A stretch of 64,000 nucleotides of DNA from an uncultured Rhodospirillaceae bacterium (lineage in GTDB: Bacteria > Pseudomonadota > Alphaproteobacteria > Reyranellales > Reyranellaceae). The stretch spans positions 124,001-188,000 of the forward strand of contig CAMFGZ010000005.1 of assembly GCA_945952105.1 (NCBI GenBank). Direction: 5' to 3'. A program made the position numbers and the translations under genes. Shown here one piece after another: positions 33,685-42,236 of this stretch. A model generated the notes under the pieces. That model made no database searches, had not been told where the DNA came from, and saw only the letters and a list, made by a program, of their open reading frames with translations. Position 1 is the stretch's first letter, and each line of letters begins with the position of its first letter.

Positions 33685-34425
33685 TCAGCGCGGCAGAGCG
33701 GCCTGTTCCACGGCGGGCATTACGACAGCGGTGCCCGCCGTCTTCTCCTTCGTCTCCGTCGGCCGCGTCGGATCGTAGCGGCGTTCGAGCCAGCGCTGGG
33801 CGCGGTCCCACAGTGTCGTCAGCACGAGGTAGTAGACGGCGGCGGCGGCGAAGACCTCCAGCACGTCGAACTTGATCTGCATGATCATCTCGGCGCGCCG
33901 CATCAACTCTTCCATCGAGATCACCGAGGCGATCGACGTGGCCTTCAGCAGGCCGTTCACCGAATTGCCGAGCGCCGGCAGGATGATCCGCGTCGCCTGC
34001 GGCAGCAGCACCTTGCGCAATGCCAGCGAGCGCGAGAGGCCGAGGGCCTTGGCCGCGTCGCTCTGCCCGGCGGGAATCGCGAGGAAGCCGCCGCGGATGA
34101 TCTCCGCCATGTAGGCCGCCTCGTTCAGCACCAGGGTCACGATCACCGAGGTGAGCACGCCGAACTTGATGCCGAGCTGCGGCAGGCCGGAATAGATCAT
34201 CACCATCTGGATCAGGAGCGGCGTGCCCCTGAAGAACCAGATGTAGCCCTGTGCGATCCGGCTGACCGGACCGTGGCGCGAGGCCCGCATCAACGCGATG
34301 GCGAGACCCAGGATCAACCCGCCCGCCAGGCCCGCCACGGTGAGGCCGGCGGTCACCAGCACGCCGACCAGCAGGAACTGGTTGGTCAGCGCGGCGTAGA
34401 AATCACCGACGTCGAAGCCCCTCAT
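33685..34425 (-). CDS. Amino acid ABC transporter permease
   Basis: 246 residues of the HisM/GlnP family. It has GYIWFFRGTPLLIQMVMIYSGLPQLG, the membrane segment SVIVTLVLNEAAYMAEIIRGGFLAIPAGQSDAAKALG and the EAA loop ALGLSRSLALRKVLLPQATRIILPALGNSVNGLLK. A hydrophilic C-terminal tail follows the last helix. It lies 18 bases after the binding-protein stop. No ATP-binding gene adjoins, so it must share an ATPase encoded elsewhere, perhaps that at 10368-11135 or another outside the window. Confidence 0.9.
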   Translation of the reverse strand: MRGFDVGDFYAALTNQFLLVGVLVTAGLTVAGLAGGLILGLAIALMRASRHGPVSRIAQGYIWFFRGTPLLIQMVMIYSGLPQLGIKFGVLTSVIVTLVLNEAAYMAEIIRGGFLAIPAGQSDAAKALGLSRSLALRKVLLPQATRIILPALGNSVNGLLKATSIASVISMEELMRRAEMIMQIKFDVLEVFAAAAVYYLVLTTLWDRAQRWLERRYDPTRPTETKEKTAGTAVVMPAVEQAALPR

Positions 34426-34443
34426 GATGCGACCGTTGCGATC

Positions 34444-35277
34444 TTACGTCGGGCCGGGGCCGCGGATGACGAAGGTCTCGACCGGCAGCTTGGTGAGACC
34501 GTACTTGTCGAACAGCTTGTCGTAGTAGCCTTCCTTCTTGAGTTCGGTCAGCGCCGCGGCGACCTTCTCCGCGACGTTCTTGTTGCGATACATCTGGGTC
34601 GTCGGCGCGCTGCCGAGCCCCGTCGCGGTGATCTCGATCAGCCCGCGCCGCTTGATCTCGACCGCCGTCACGTCGATCAGGATCGCCGTCTCGACCTGGC
34701 CCGCACGAAGTGCCGCCAGCACGTCGGTCGCGGTCTTGAAGGTGAGGATCTCGATCGGCTTGGCGCCCTTGGCGACCTGCTCCTTGTCGACGCCGCGCAG
34801 CCAGCGCTCCTGGTAGGAATTGACCTCGACGCCCGCCTTGCGGCCGGCCAGCGACGCCGCGTCGGTGAGTTTCAGCGGCGAGTTGGCGATGACGGTGAGC
34901 GCGATGGTCTGCTGCGCGTAGGGCACCGTGTAGGCGATCTTCGAGCGCTCCTCGGTCCAGAACATGCCGGTGTTGATGCCGTCGAATCGGCCGCCCTGCA
35001 TCGCCGGGATCATCGGCGGAAAGTCCATGCGGATCAGCTCGAGCGGGATGCACAGCTTCTTGGCGATCTCGCGCATCAGCTCGACGTTCAGCCCCTGCAA
35101 TTCGCCCTTCTCGTCGACGAACTGCTGCGGCGGCAGCGTCGGGTTGATCGACATCTGAAGCTTGCCGGGCGCGACCAGGTCAGCGTCGGCGATGGCGGGC
35201 TTGCAGGTCTGCGCCGTGACCGGAAGGGCGGCGATGCAGAGCGGGAGAAGCACAGCCGAGATCAGTGGAACACGCAT
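34444..35277 (-). CDS. Amino acid ABC transporter substrate-binding protein
   Basis: 277 residues from the ATG at 35277, preceded at a good distance by GAGG; the in-frame ATG at 35286 is the alternative. Sec signal MRVPLISAVLLPLCIAALPVTAQ. It is a family 3 binding protein: GKLQMSINPTLPPQQFVDEKGELQGLNVELMREIAKKLCIPLELI, then MQGGRFDGINTGMFWTEERSKIAYTVPY and the C-terminal ELKKEGYYDKLFDKYGL. It is divergent from the TauD-like dioxygenase at 35408, sharing a 130-bp promoter region. Confidence 0.9.
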   Translation of the reverse strand: MRVPLISAVLLPLCIAALPVTAQTCKPAIADADLVAPGKLQMSINPTLPPQQFVDEKGELQGLNVELMREIAKKLCIPLELIRMDFPPMIPAMQGGRFDGINTGMFWTEERSKIAYTVPYAQQTIALTVIANSPLKLTDAASLAGRKAGVEVNSYQERWLRGVDKEQVAKGAKPIEILTFKTATDVLAALRAGQVETAILIDVTAVEIKRRGLIEITATGLGSAPTTQMYRNKNVAEKVAAALTELKKEGYYDKLFDKYGLTKLPVETFVIRGPGPT

Positions 35278-35407
35278 GACATCCATCCTCGATAGGCCTG
35301 CCGCCCCGAGGGTCTGCGGCACGGCGCTTGCAGTGGTGTTGGCCCAGAGGTCGATCCAGGACCGTGCCTGGGAAACTGCAATAACGGTGCCACCGAAGGA
35401 GTCCGCC

Positions 35408-36316
35408 ATGACCGCACAGGTCGATCAGTCGTTCGATTGGCGCAGCGCCGCCGCGGCGCGCGGGCTCGTCGTCACCGATCTCGCCGAGAATGTCGCCACG
35501 TCGATCGAGGGCATCGACCTCAGCGACGACCATGACGAGGAGATGATCGCCATCATCCGCGCCGCCTGCGTCGCACGCACGCTGCTGCTATTCCGTGGGC
35601 AGGAGAAACTCTCGCCCGCCGGCTATCTTGCCTTCGCCAACCGTTTCGGCGGCCGCCCCGACCTGCACTCGCTGCGGCACTATTGCCTTCCCGATCACCA
35701 CGAGATCTTCGTGGTCGGCAACGTGCACGAGGAGCAGGCGAAGGTCGGCTCCCCCAAGGTCGGCCTCAACTGGCATACCGACCACTATCACCTGCCCGAG
35801 CCCGGCCTGTTCACTTACCTGCACGCCATCCAGGTGCCGGAAGGCCAGGGTGACACGCGCTATGCCAACGGCATCGCCGCCTACGAGGCCCTGCCCGACG
35901 CCAAGCGCGCCGAGATCGACGGGCTGAAGGTGCTGCACAGCCGCGCCCGCCTGTTCCGCAACCTGTTCCCCGAGGCGAGCGAGGAAGAGGCGGAGGCCGA
36001 GCGGCTCAAGATCCCCGACGTCGTCCATCCGCTGGTCCGCACCCATCCCGAGATCGGCAAGCGGGGCCTCTATCTCGGCGGCGAATGGGGCTCCTGCATC
36101 GACGGCATGGAGGCGGAAAGGGCGCAGGCGCTCTACGACGAGCTGCTGCAGCACATGATCCAGGATCGCTTCTCCTACCAGCACCGCTGGCAGCCCGGCG
36201 ACGTGCTGATGTCGGACAATCGCTGCAGCCTGCATCGGGCCAGCGAATGGGACGAGGCGACGCAGGTGCGCCGCCTTCACCGCATCATCATGATCGACGA
36301 CAAGGTCCCCTACTGA
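35408..36316 (+). CDS. TauD/TfdA-family dioxygenase
   Basis: 302 residues from the ATG at 35408. Iron ligands are in GLNWHTDHYHLPEPG (HxD, about 120-122) and DNRCSLHRASEWD, with the 2-oxoglutarate arginine in QVRRLHRIIMID. The N-terminal block RGLVVTDLAENVATSIEGIDLSDDHDEEMIAIIRAACVARTLLLFRGQ is typical of TauD/TfdA. It belongs to the same family as, but is not closely similar to, the enzyme at 3041. Taurine, alpha-keto acid or herbicide-like substrates cannot be told apart from sequence. Divergence from an amino-acid binding protein suggests a related, possibly sulfonated or N-substituted, substrate. Confidence 0.87.
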   Translation: MTAQVDQSFDWRSAAAARGLVVTDLAENVATSIEGIDLSDDHDEEMIAIIRAACVARTLLLFRGQEKLSPAGYLAFANRFGGRPDLHSLRHYCLPDHHEIFVVGNVHEEQAKVGSPKVGLNWHTDHYHLPEPGLFTYLHAIQVPEGQGDTRYANGIAAYEALPDAKRAEIDGLKVLHSRARLFRNLFPEASEEEAEAERLKIPDVVHPLVRTHPEIGKRGLYLGGEWGSCIDGMEAERAQALYDELLQHMIQDRFSYQHRWQPGDVLMSDNRCSLHRASEWDEATQVRRLHRIIMIDDKVPY

Positions 36317-36461
36317 GGCGACGAAAAGCCCCGTATTTCAGGGCGTTTACAGACCACCGACTCATTGGTATGTTCCGCCCCGTCGCGGCCCGGGATGGCC
36401 GTTTTGTCGTTTTAGATCAACGACTTAATGATGTCCCGCCCCGGCGCGAGGGACGCGATCC

Positions 36462-37394
36462 ATGAAGATTCTTACCGGCAACAGCAATCGACCGCTGGCC
36501 GAAGCCATTTCCGCCAAGCTGGCCCTGCCCCTGGTGAAGGCCAACATTCGCCGATTCTCGGACAACGAGATCTTCGTCGAGATCCTGGAAAACGTGCGCG
36601 GCGAGGATGTTTTCGTCATCCAGTCGACCAGCTTCCCGGCCAACGACCATCTGATGGAACTGCTGATCACCATCGATGCGCTGCGCCGCAGCTCGGCCCG
36701 CCGCATCACCGCGGTGATCCCGTATTACGGCTACGCCCGCCAGGACCGCCGCACCGGATCGCGCACCCCGATCTCGGCCAAGCTGGTCGCCAACCTGATC
36801 ACCCATGCCGGCGCCCATCGCGTGCTGACGCTCGACCTGCATGCCGGCCAGATCCAGGGCTTCTTCGACATTCCGCTCGACAATCTCTATGCCGGCCCGG
36901 TCTTCTCGAAGGACATCAAGGAGACTTTCTCCAACCGCAGCCTGACCGTCGTGTCGCCCGACACCGGCGGCGTGGTCCGCGCCCGCGCCATCGCCAAGCG
37001 CATCGACGCCGACCTGGCCATCATCGACAAGCGCCGCGAGGCCGCCGGCGTCAGCGAAGTGATGAACGTGATCGGCGACGTGAAGAACCGCGACTGCATC
37101 CTGATCGACGACATCGTCGATTCGGGCGGAACGCTCTGCAATGCGGCGGTCGCGCTGATGGACCAGGGCGCCAAGTCGGTTTCGGCCTACATCACGCACG
37201 GCGTGCTGTCTGGCGGCGCGGTCGCCCGCGTCGCGGCCTCGCCGCTGGAGAAGATGGTCATCACCGATTCGATCATGCCGACCGAGGCGGTGCGCGTCTC
37301 GCCGAACATCCGGCCGCTCAGCATCGCGACGCTGATGGCCGAGGCGATGAAGCGCATCACCGACGAGGCTTCCGTTTCGAGCCTGTTCGACTGA
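36462..37394 (+). CDS. prs: Ribose-phosphate pyrophosphokinase (PRPP synthetase)
   Basis: 310 residues. The enzyme makes PRPP from ribose 5-phosphate and ATP. Conserved blocks are [25 protein letters not shown], the flexible YGYARQDRR loop, [21 protein letters not shown], the catalytic KRRE and the PRPP-binding [10 protein letters not shown]. The length is normal. It opens the conserved prs-rplY-pth-ychF run. The 145 bases upstream are AT-richer than the surroundings and probably hold the promoter, though I cannot place it firmly. Confidence 0.97.
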   Translation: MKILTGNSNRPLAEAISAKLALPLVKANIRRFSDNEIFVEILENVRGEDVFVIQSTSFPANDHLMELLITIDALRRSSARRITAVIPYYGYARQDRRTGSRTPISAKLVANLITHAGAHRVLTLDLHAGQIQGFFDIPLDNLYAGPVFSKDIKETFSNRSLTVVSPDTGGVVRARAIAKRIDADLAIIDKRREAAGVSEVMNVIGDVKNRDCILIDDIVDSGGTLCNAAVALMDQGAKSVSAYITHGVLSGGAVARVAASPLEKMVITDSIMPTEAVRVSPNIRPLSIATLMAEAMKRITDEASVSSLFD

Positions 37395-37483
37395 AGAATC
37401 CCAACCACGAATTTCAAGAGATCCGGCGATGGGCACCCCTGGAGGCCACGCCGAGATGACAGAGCAACCCAAGGAGATGTGAG

Positions 37484-38173
37484 ATGGCAGAGACGACCAA
37501 AGTCGTCGCGAAGATGCGGGATCGGGCCGGTAAAGGGGGCGCCCGTTCCAGCCGTCGCGATGGACTGATTCCCGCCGTGATCTACGGCGACAAGCAGCCC
37601 CCGGTGATGATCGCCGTCGAACCGAAGACGATCGAGCGCGAGCTTCACAAGGAAGGCTACTTCAATCACCTGATGAAGATCGCCGTCGATGGCACGGACT
37701 ACGACGTCCTGCCGCGCGACGTGCAGGTCGATCCGGTGACGGACCGTCCCCTCCATCTCGACTTCCTGCGCATCGGGCCTGAGTCGATCATCACCGTGCA
37801 GGTGCCCGTGCACTTCCGCAACGAGCTGGCCTCGCCCGGCATCAAGCGTGGCGGCGTGCTGAACGTGGTGCTGCACGAGATCACCGTGCGCACCAAAGCC
37901 AGCGCCATCCCGGAGTATTTCGAGGTCGACCTGACCGGCCTCGAGATCGGCCACTCGATCCACATGTCGACGCTCAACATCCCCGAGAGCGCGCGCGTGG
38001 TGAGCCGTGACAAGAACGCCACCGTGGCGTCGATCGCCGCCCCGACCGTGGCGCGCGAAGCGGCCGCGACGGATGCTCCGGCCGACGGCGCTGCGCCGGC
38101 GGCGGGCGCCGCCCCGGCGGCGGGTGCGGCCCCGGCTGCGGGTGCGAAGGCCCCCGCTCCGGCGAAGAAGTAA
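37484..38173 (+). CDS. rplY: 50S ribosomal protein L25/general stress protein Ctc
   Basis: 229 residues, the long TL5/Ctc form that binds 5S rRNA. The L25 domain (about 8-98) contains RDRAGKGGARSSRRDGLIPAVIYGDKQPP and DVLPRDVQVDPVTDRPLHLDFLRI, and the C-terminal TL5 domain contains HFRNELASPGIKRGGVLNVVLHEITVRTKASAIPEYFEVDLTGLEIGHSIHMS. The last 35 residues are a low-complexity tail with three PAAGAA-type repeats ending APAPAKK, likely disordered. It lies 28 bases before pth. Confidence 0.96.
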   Translation: MAETTKVVAKMRDRAGKGGARSSRRDGLIPAVIYGDKQPPVMIAVEPKTIERELHKEGYFNHLMKIAVDGTDYDVLPRDVQVDPVTDRPLHLDFLRIGPESIITVQVPVHFRNELASPGIKRGGVLNVVLHEITVRTKASAIPEYFEVDLTGLEIGHSIHMSTLNIPESARVVSRDKNATVASIAAPTVAREAAATDAPADGAAPAAGAAPAAGAAPAAGAKAPAPAKK

Positions 38174-38200
38174 CGGGCGGGCGAAGGCTCGGCTCCGTCG

Positions 38201-38854
38201 ATGCTTCTGCTGGTCGGGCTCGGCAATCCCGGGCCGCGCTATGCGGGGCACCGGCACAATGTGGGATTCATGGCGGTGGACGAGATCGTCCGCCGCCGTG
38301 TCTTCTCTCCCTGGCGTTCACGTTTCAACGGCGAGGTGGCCGAGGGCCATCTGGGCGGCGAACGCGTCATCGCCCTGAAACCCATGACGTTCATGAACGA
38401 GTCGAGCAAGGCCGTGGGCGAAGCCGTGCGCTTCCTCAAGGTTCCGCTCGACCGCGTGGTCGTCTTCCACGACGAACTCGACATCGCTCCCGGCCGGGTG
38501 CGCATGAAGAAGGGCGGCGGCGCCGGCGGGCATAACGGCCTGCGCGACATCGACGCCCATGTCGGCAAGGACTATCGCCGCGTGCGCATCGGCATCGGCC
38601 ACCCCGGCCACAAGGACCTGGTGCTGCACTGGGTGTTGCGCGACTTCGAGCGCGACGAGCGCGATCCGAAGGACGGCTGGGTCCCGAAGGTGCTGAATGC
38701 GCTGGCCGAGGAATCAGCGCTGCTGGTCGAAGGCGGCGCCAAGGCCGACGAGAAATACATGAGCAAGGTGGCGCATCTCGCGCCGCCTCCCGATCTTCCG
38801 GCCCGCCTCGACATCAGGGGCGCCCAGAACGGCAAAGAGCACAGCAAAGAGTAG
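38201..38854 (+). CDS. pth: Peptidyl-tRNA hydrolase
   Basis: 217 residues. The enzyme cleaves peptidyl-tRNA released from stalled ribosomes. N-terminal [28 protein letters not shown] includes the catalytic His of the HNVGF motif; [42 protein letters not shown] and [12 protein letters not shown] follow. It is somewhat longer than the E. coli enzyme (194) because of a C-terminal extension. It ends 3 bases before ychF, so the two are cotranscribed. Confidence 0.97.
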   Translation: MLLLVGLGNPGPRYAGHRHNVGFMAVDEIVRRRVFSPWRSRFNGEVAEGHLGGERVIALKPMTFMNESSKAVGEAVRFLKVPLDRVVVFHDELDIAPGRVRMKKGGGAGGHNGLRDIDAHVGKDYRRVRIGIGHPGHKDLVLHWVLRDFERDERDPKDGWVPKVLNALAEESALLVEGGAKADEKYMSKVAHLAPPPDLPARLDIRGAQNGKEHSKE

Positions 38855-38857
38855 AAC

Positions 38858-39955
38858 ATGGGTTTCAATTGCGGAATCGTCGGCCTGCCCAACGTCGGCA
38901 AGTCGACCCTGTTCAACGCGCTGACTGCCACCCAGGCGGCGCAGGCGGCCAACTACCCGTTCTGCACCATCGAGCCGAACGTCGGCCGCGTCGCGGTGCC
39001 GGATCCGCGCCTCGACAGGCTCGCGGCCATCGCGACCTCGGCCAAGATCATCAACACGCAGCTCGAATTCGTCGACATCGCCGGCCTGGTGAAGGGCGCG
39101 TCGCGCGGCGAGGGACTGGGCAACCAGTTCCTCGGCAACATCCGCGAGGTCGACGCGATCGCCCATGTGCTGCGCTGCTTCGAGGACGGCGACGTCACGC
39201 ACGTCTCGGGCAACGTCGATCCGGTGCGCGACGCCGAGATCGTCGAGACCGAGCTGATGCTGGCGGACCTCGACAGCCTCGAGAAGCGCCTGCCCAACCT
39301 CGAGAAGAAAGCCAAGGGCGGCGACAAGGACTCCGCCGCCGAGGTGCCGGTCGTGAAGAAGGCGCTCGACGCGCTGCGCGACGGCAAGCCGGCCCGAGAG
39401 GCCAGGCTCACCGACGACGAGCGCGCGATCTTTTCCCGCCTGCAGCTCATCACCGCCAAGCCGATGATGTACGTGCTGAACGTCGAGGAAAGTTCGGCGG
39501 CCACGGGCAACGAGCACAGCGCCAGGGCCGAGGCCTTCGCCAGGTCGCGCGGAATGCCGTCGGTCGTCATTTCGGCCGCGATCGAGGCCGAGGTGGCCCA
39601 GCTCCCGGCGGAGGAGCAAGGCGACTATCTCTCGTCGCTCGGCCTCGAGGAGACCGGCCTCGCCCGTGTCGTGCGCGCGGGTTACGCGCTGCTCGATCTC
39701 GTGACCTTCTTCACGGTCGGCCCGAAGGAAGCCCGCGCCTGGACGGTGCGCCGCGAAGCCAAGGCGCCCGAAGCCGCCGGTGTGATCCATACGGATTTCG
39801 AGAAGGGCTTCATCCGCGCCGAGACCATCGCCTACGACGACTATGTCTCCCTGAACGGCGAAGCGGGCGCCCGCGATGCCGGCAAGCTGCGGCTGGAAGG
39901 CAAGGAATACGCCGTCAAGGACGGCGACGTGTTTCACTTCAGGTTCAATGTCTGA
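38858..39955 (+). CDS. ychF: Redox-regulated ATPase/GTPase YchF (OLA1 family)
   Basis: 365 residues. The Obg-type domain has G1 GLPNVGKST (about 8-16), G3 FVDIAGLVKGASRGEGLGNQFL and the NVEE in place of the NKxD motif, which is why YchF prefers ATP. The C-terminal TGS domain contains LVTFFTVGPKEARAWTVRREAKAPEAAGVIHTDFEKGFIRAET and DVFHFRFNV. The final codons lie inside a perfect inverted repeat (39942-39981). Confidence 0.97.
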   Translation: MGFNCGIVGLPNVGKSTLFNALTATQAAQAANYPFCTIEPNVGRVAVPDPRLDRLAAIATSAKIINTQLEFVDIAGLVKGASRGEGLGNQFLGNIREVDAIAHVLRCFEDGDVTHVSGNVDPVRDAEIVETELMLADLDSLEKRLPNLEKKAKGGDKDSAAEVPVVKKALDALRDGKPAREARLTDDERAIFSRLQLITAKPMMYVLNVEESSAATGNEHSARAEAFARSRGMPSVVISAAIEAEVAQLPAEEQGDYLSSLGLEETGLARVVRAGYALLDLVTFFTVGPKEARAWTVRREAKAPEAAGVIHTDFEKGFIRAETIAYDDYVSLNGEAGARDAGKLRLEGKEYAVKDGDVFHFRFNV

Positions 39956-39981
39956 GGCGCAAGCGCCTCAGACATTGAACC
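39942..39981. terminator. Perfect 19-bp stem inverted repeat over the ychF stop codon
   Basis: Arms 39942-39960 and 39963-39981 are fully complementary around AA; the left arm, beginning GGTTCAATGTCTGAGG, contains the last four codons and the stop of ychF. It ends the prs-rplY-pth-ychF unit. There is no T-run, so it may act with Rho or as an mRNA 3'-end stabiliser. Confidence 0.7.
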
Positions 39982-40063
39982 GGCGAGCGGCAGCGCTTGT
40001 AACCAAGCGCGAGAGCTCGCACGGCGCAGAATAGATAAGAACGGAAACTCGAAGCTTCTCAAC

Positions 40064-40138
40064 GGAGCGCGCCACTCCAGTGGCGCTCATATCCCGTTGC
40101 TTTAACGACGCATGAGCGCCACTGGAGTGGCGCGCTCC
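40064..40138. repeat. 75-bp palindromic intergenic element, copy 2
   Basis: Perfect 27-base arms (40064-40090 and 40112-40138), opening GGAGCGCGCCACTCCAGTGG, surround a 21-base loop. It is the intact form of the element at 1071-1146. It lies between convergent ychF and the PhoX-like gene and ends 8 bases from the latter's stop. Confidence 0.82.
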
Positions 40139-40146
40139 AATGAGCA

Positions 40147-42081
40147 TTACGAACCGATCGTCCCGCCACCCTTCTTCGTGATCGCGATCACGGAGGGCCG
40201 CGGCGGCATGCCGTCCTTGAAATCGGGCCAGCGCGTCGACGGCTTCTCGAAGGTCGAGTTGCGATCCTCGCCGGGATGCTGGATCGACAGGAACAGCGTG
40301 TTGTCGTCGGGCGAGAAGATCGGCCCGCACACTTCGGCTCCCGTGGGCGCCTGATAGAAGCAGCGCGTCAGCGCGCGGCCGAAGCCCGTCGTGTCGGCGC
40401 CATAGACACCATCGGCAACGCCGGCCGCCGAGGGGGCGCCGTCGGTCACGATCCAGATGCGGCCCTTGCTGTCGAAGGCGATGTTGTCGGGGCAGCTCAG
40501 CCAGCCATTGTCCGAGGTCGCGCGGTGATAGCGCGCGCCGGCATCCTGGCCGGGCTTGCCGGCCAGCAGGAAGATCGACCAGGTGCCTTCCGAGGCTGCA
40601 TGGTCGCCGTCCTTGGGCGTGATCTCGAGGATGTGGCCGTGATCGTTGGAAGCGCGCGGATTGGCCTTGTCGACCTGATCGGCCTTCCGCCGCCCGTTGT
40701 TGGTCAGCACGACGTAGACGCGGCCGTTGACGGGGTTGGTCTCGATGTCCTCCGGCCGGTCCATCGGCGTCGGCTTCAGCAGGTCGGCGGCCATGCGCGT
40801 CTTCACCAGCACGTCGCCCTGCGTCGCAAAGCCGTTGGCGGCGGTCAGCGGTCCCTGGCCCTGCACCAGCGGCAGCCACTCGACCTTGCCGTCGGCGTTG
40901 AAGCGCGCGACCGAGAGCATGCCTTCGTCCAGCAGATTCTTGTTGGCCGCGCGATCGTTGGGGTTCCAGGGCTTCGACGTAACGAAGCGATAGACATATT
41001 CGAAGCGTTCGTCGTCGCCGCTGTAGAGCACCACGCGGCCGTCCTTGGCCAGCGCGTAGGTGCAACCTTCGTGCTTGAAGCGGCCGAGCGCGGTGCGCTT
41101 GATCGGCGGCGAGTTGGGCTCGTAGGGATCGGTCTCAACCACCCAGCCGAAGCGGTTGGGCTCGTTCGGCTCCTTGTCGAAGTTGAAGCGATCGACATGC
41201 TGGCCCCAGGCATTGGTCGCCTTGGCCACGCCGTAGCGCTTGCCGAGTTCGGTGTCGGCCGCACGCGCGGCATCGCCGTCGAAGTAGAAGTGGAAGTTCT
41301 CCTCGCATGTCAGCCACGTGCCCCAGGGCGTGCTGCCGCCGGCGCAATTGCCGAAGGTGCCCAGCACCTTTGTGCCCGTCGGATCGGCCAACGTCTTGAG
41401 CTTGTCGTGGCCGGCGGCGGGGCCTGAGAATTCCATCGGTGTCGTCGCGGTGAGGCGGCGCGCGAACTTGCTGTCGGGCACGACCTTCCAGCCGGCACCG
41501 TCCTTCATGATCTCGATCACCGCGCCGCCGACCGACGCCATCTCGACCGCGACTTGTTCCTTGGTTGCCTTGAGCGCCGCATCGCGGCCGCTGCCCAGCC
41601 CGGCGAACATCAGGTTGGGGTTGGTGTATTCGTGGTTGGCGACCATCAGGAACCGGTCGCCGCTGCGGCTGCCGGCCGGGATCGGATAGAGGCCGAGATA
41701 GTCGTTGTTGTAGCCGAAGCGCTTCTCCTGCTCGGCGGCGGTCAGCGCCTTCGGATCGAAGTCGGCGCCGCCGCCGATGATCGGGTCGCCCCAGCGGATC
41801 AATACCTGCATGTCGTAGCCTTCGGCGACGTGCTGGTTGGCGTCGAGCGTATGCGCCAGCTCCTTGAAGGTGAGCGTCGACGGGCCGGCCGTCTGTGCCT
41901 CAGCGCCGGTGCTGGCGAACGGGCTGCCGAGTGACGCCGCGATGCCGACGCCCGCCAGGCCCCGCAGCGCATCGCGCCGGCTGAGGCGGCGCTCGATCAG
42001 CTCGCCGATCGACGGCTCGGTGCTGGCGTTTACGCCGATATCGTCGGGATCCGTGTAATCGTCATTCTGAGCGGCGGCCAT
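40147..42081 (-). CDS. PhoX family phosphatase (DUF839)
   Basis: 644 residues from the ATG at 42081, preceded by GGAG. A twin-arginine signal, RRDALRGLAGVGIAASLGSPF, about 35 residues in, predicts Tat export with cofactor already inserted, as in PhoX. Family blocks include GWVVETDPYEPNSPPIKRTALGRFKHEGC, YSGDDERFEYVYRFV, RPEDIETNPVNGRVYVVLTNN and SCPDNIAFDSKGRIWIVTDG. PhoX enzymes are Ca/Fe-dependent alkaline phosphatases with a beta-propeller. It is divergent from a phytase-like esterase, which suggests a periplasmic phosphate-scavenging pair. Confidence 0.92.
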   Translation of the reverse strand: MAAAQNDDYTDPDDIGVNASTEPSIGELIERRLSRRDALRGLAGVGIAASLGSPFASTGAEAQTAGPSTLTFKELAHTLDANQHVAEGYDMQVLIRWGDPIIGGGADFDPKALTAAEQEKRFGYNNDYLGLYPIPAGSRSGDRFLMVANHEYTNPNLMFAGLGSGRDAALKATKEQVAVEMASVGGAVIEIMKDGAGWKVVPDSKFARRLTATTPMEFSGPAAGHDKLKTLADPTGTKVLGTFGNCAGGSTPWGTWLTCEENFHFYFDGDAARAADTELGKRYGVAKATNAWGQHVDRFNFDKEPNEPNRFGWVVETDPYEPNSPPIKRTALGRFKHEGCTYALAKDGRVVLYSGDDERFEYVYRFVTSKPWNPNDRAANKNLLDEGMLSVARFNADGKVEWLPLVQGQGPLTAANGFATQGDVLVKTRMAADLLKPTPMDRPEDIETNPVNGRVYVVLTNNGRRKADQVDKANPRASNDHGHILEITPKDGDHAASEGTWSIFLLAGKPGQDAGARYHRATSDNGWLSCPDNIAFDSKGRIWIVTDGAPSAAGVADGVYGADTTGFGRALTRCFYQAPTGAEVCGPIFSPDDNTLFLSIQHPGEDRNSTFEKPSTRWPDFKDGMPPRPSVIAITKKGGGTIGS

Positions 42082-42236
42082 GCGATCTCCTGGAAACGCC
42101 TCGTCTGGGTAGCGGGCAATAATGGCGTTTCCGTTACGATCTTGCGCGTAGCCCCTCGCCGTCCACAAGGGACCGTCAGCAAACCGTAGCGCGATGGCTG
42201 TAGCAGGCGGATGTCACACCTCATGAAGAGACAGAC

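Noticed and set aside
42082..42236. Possible Pho box (CTGTAGC and ATGTCAC) upstream of the phytase-like gene
   Set aside because: The repeats are spaced 13 rather than 11 bases and the first unit deviates at two positions, so the match is not convincing.
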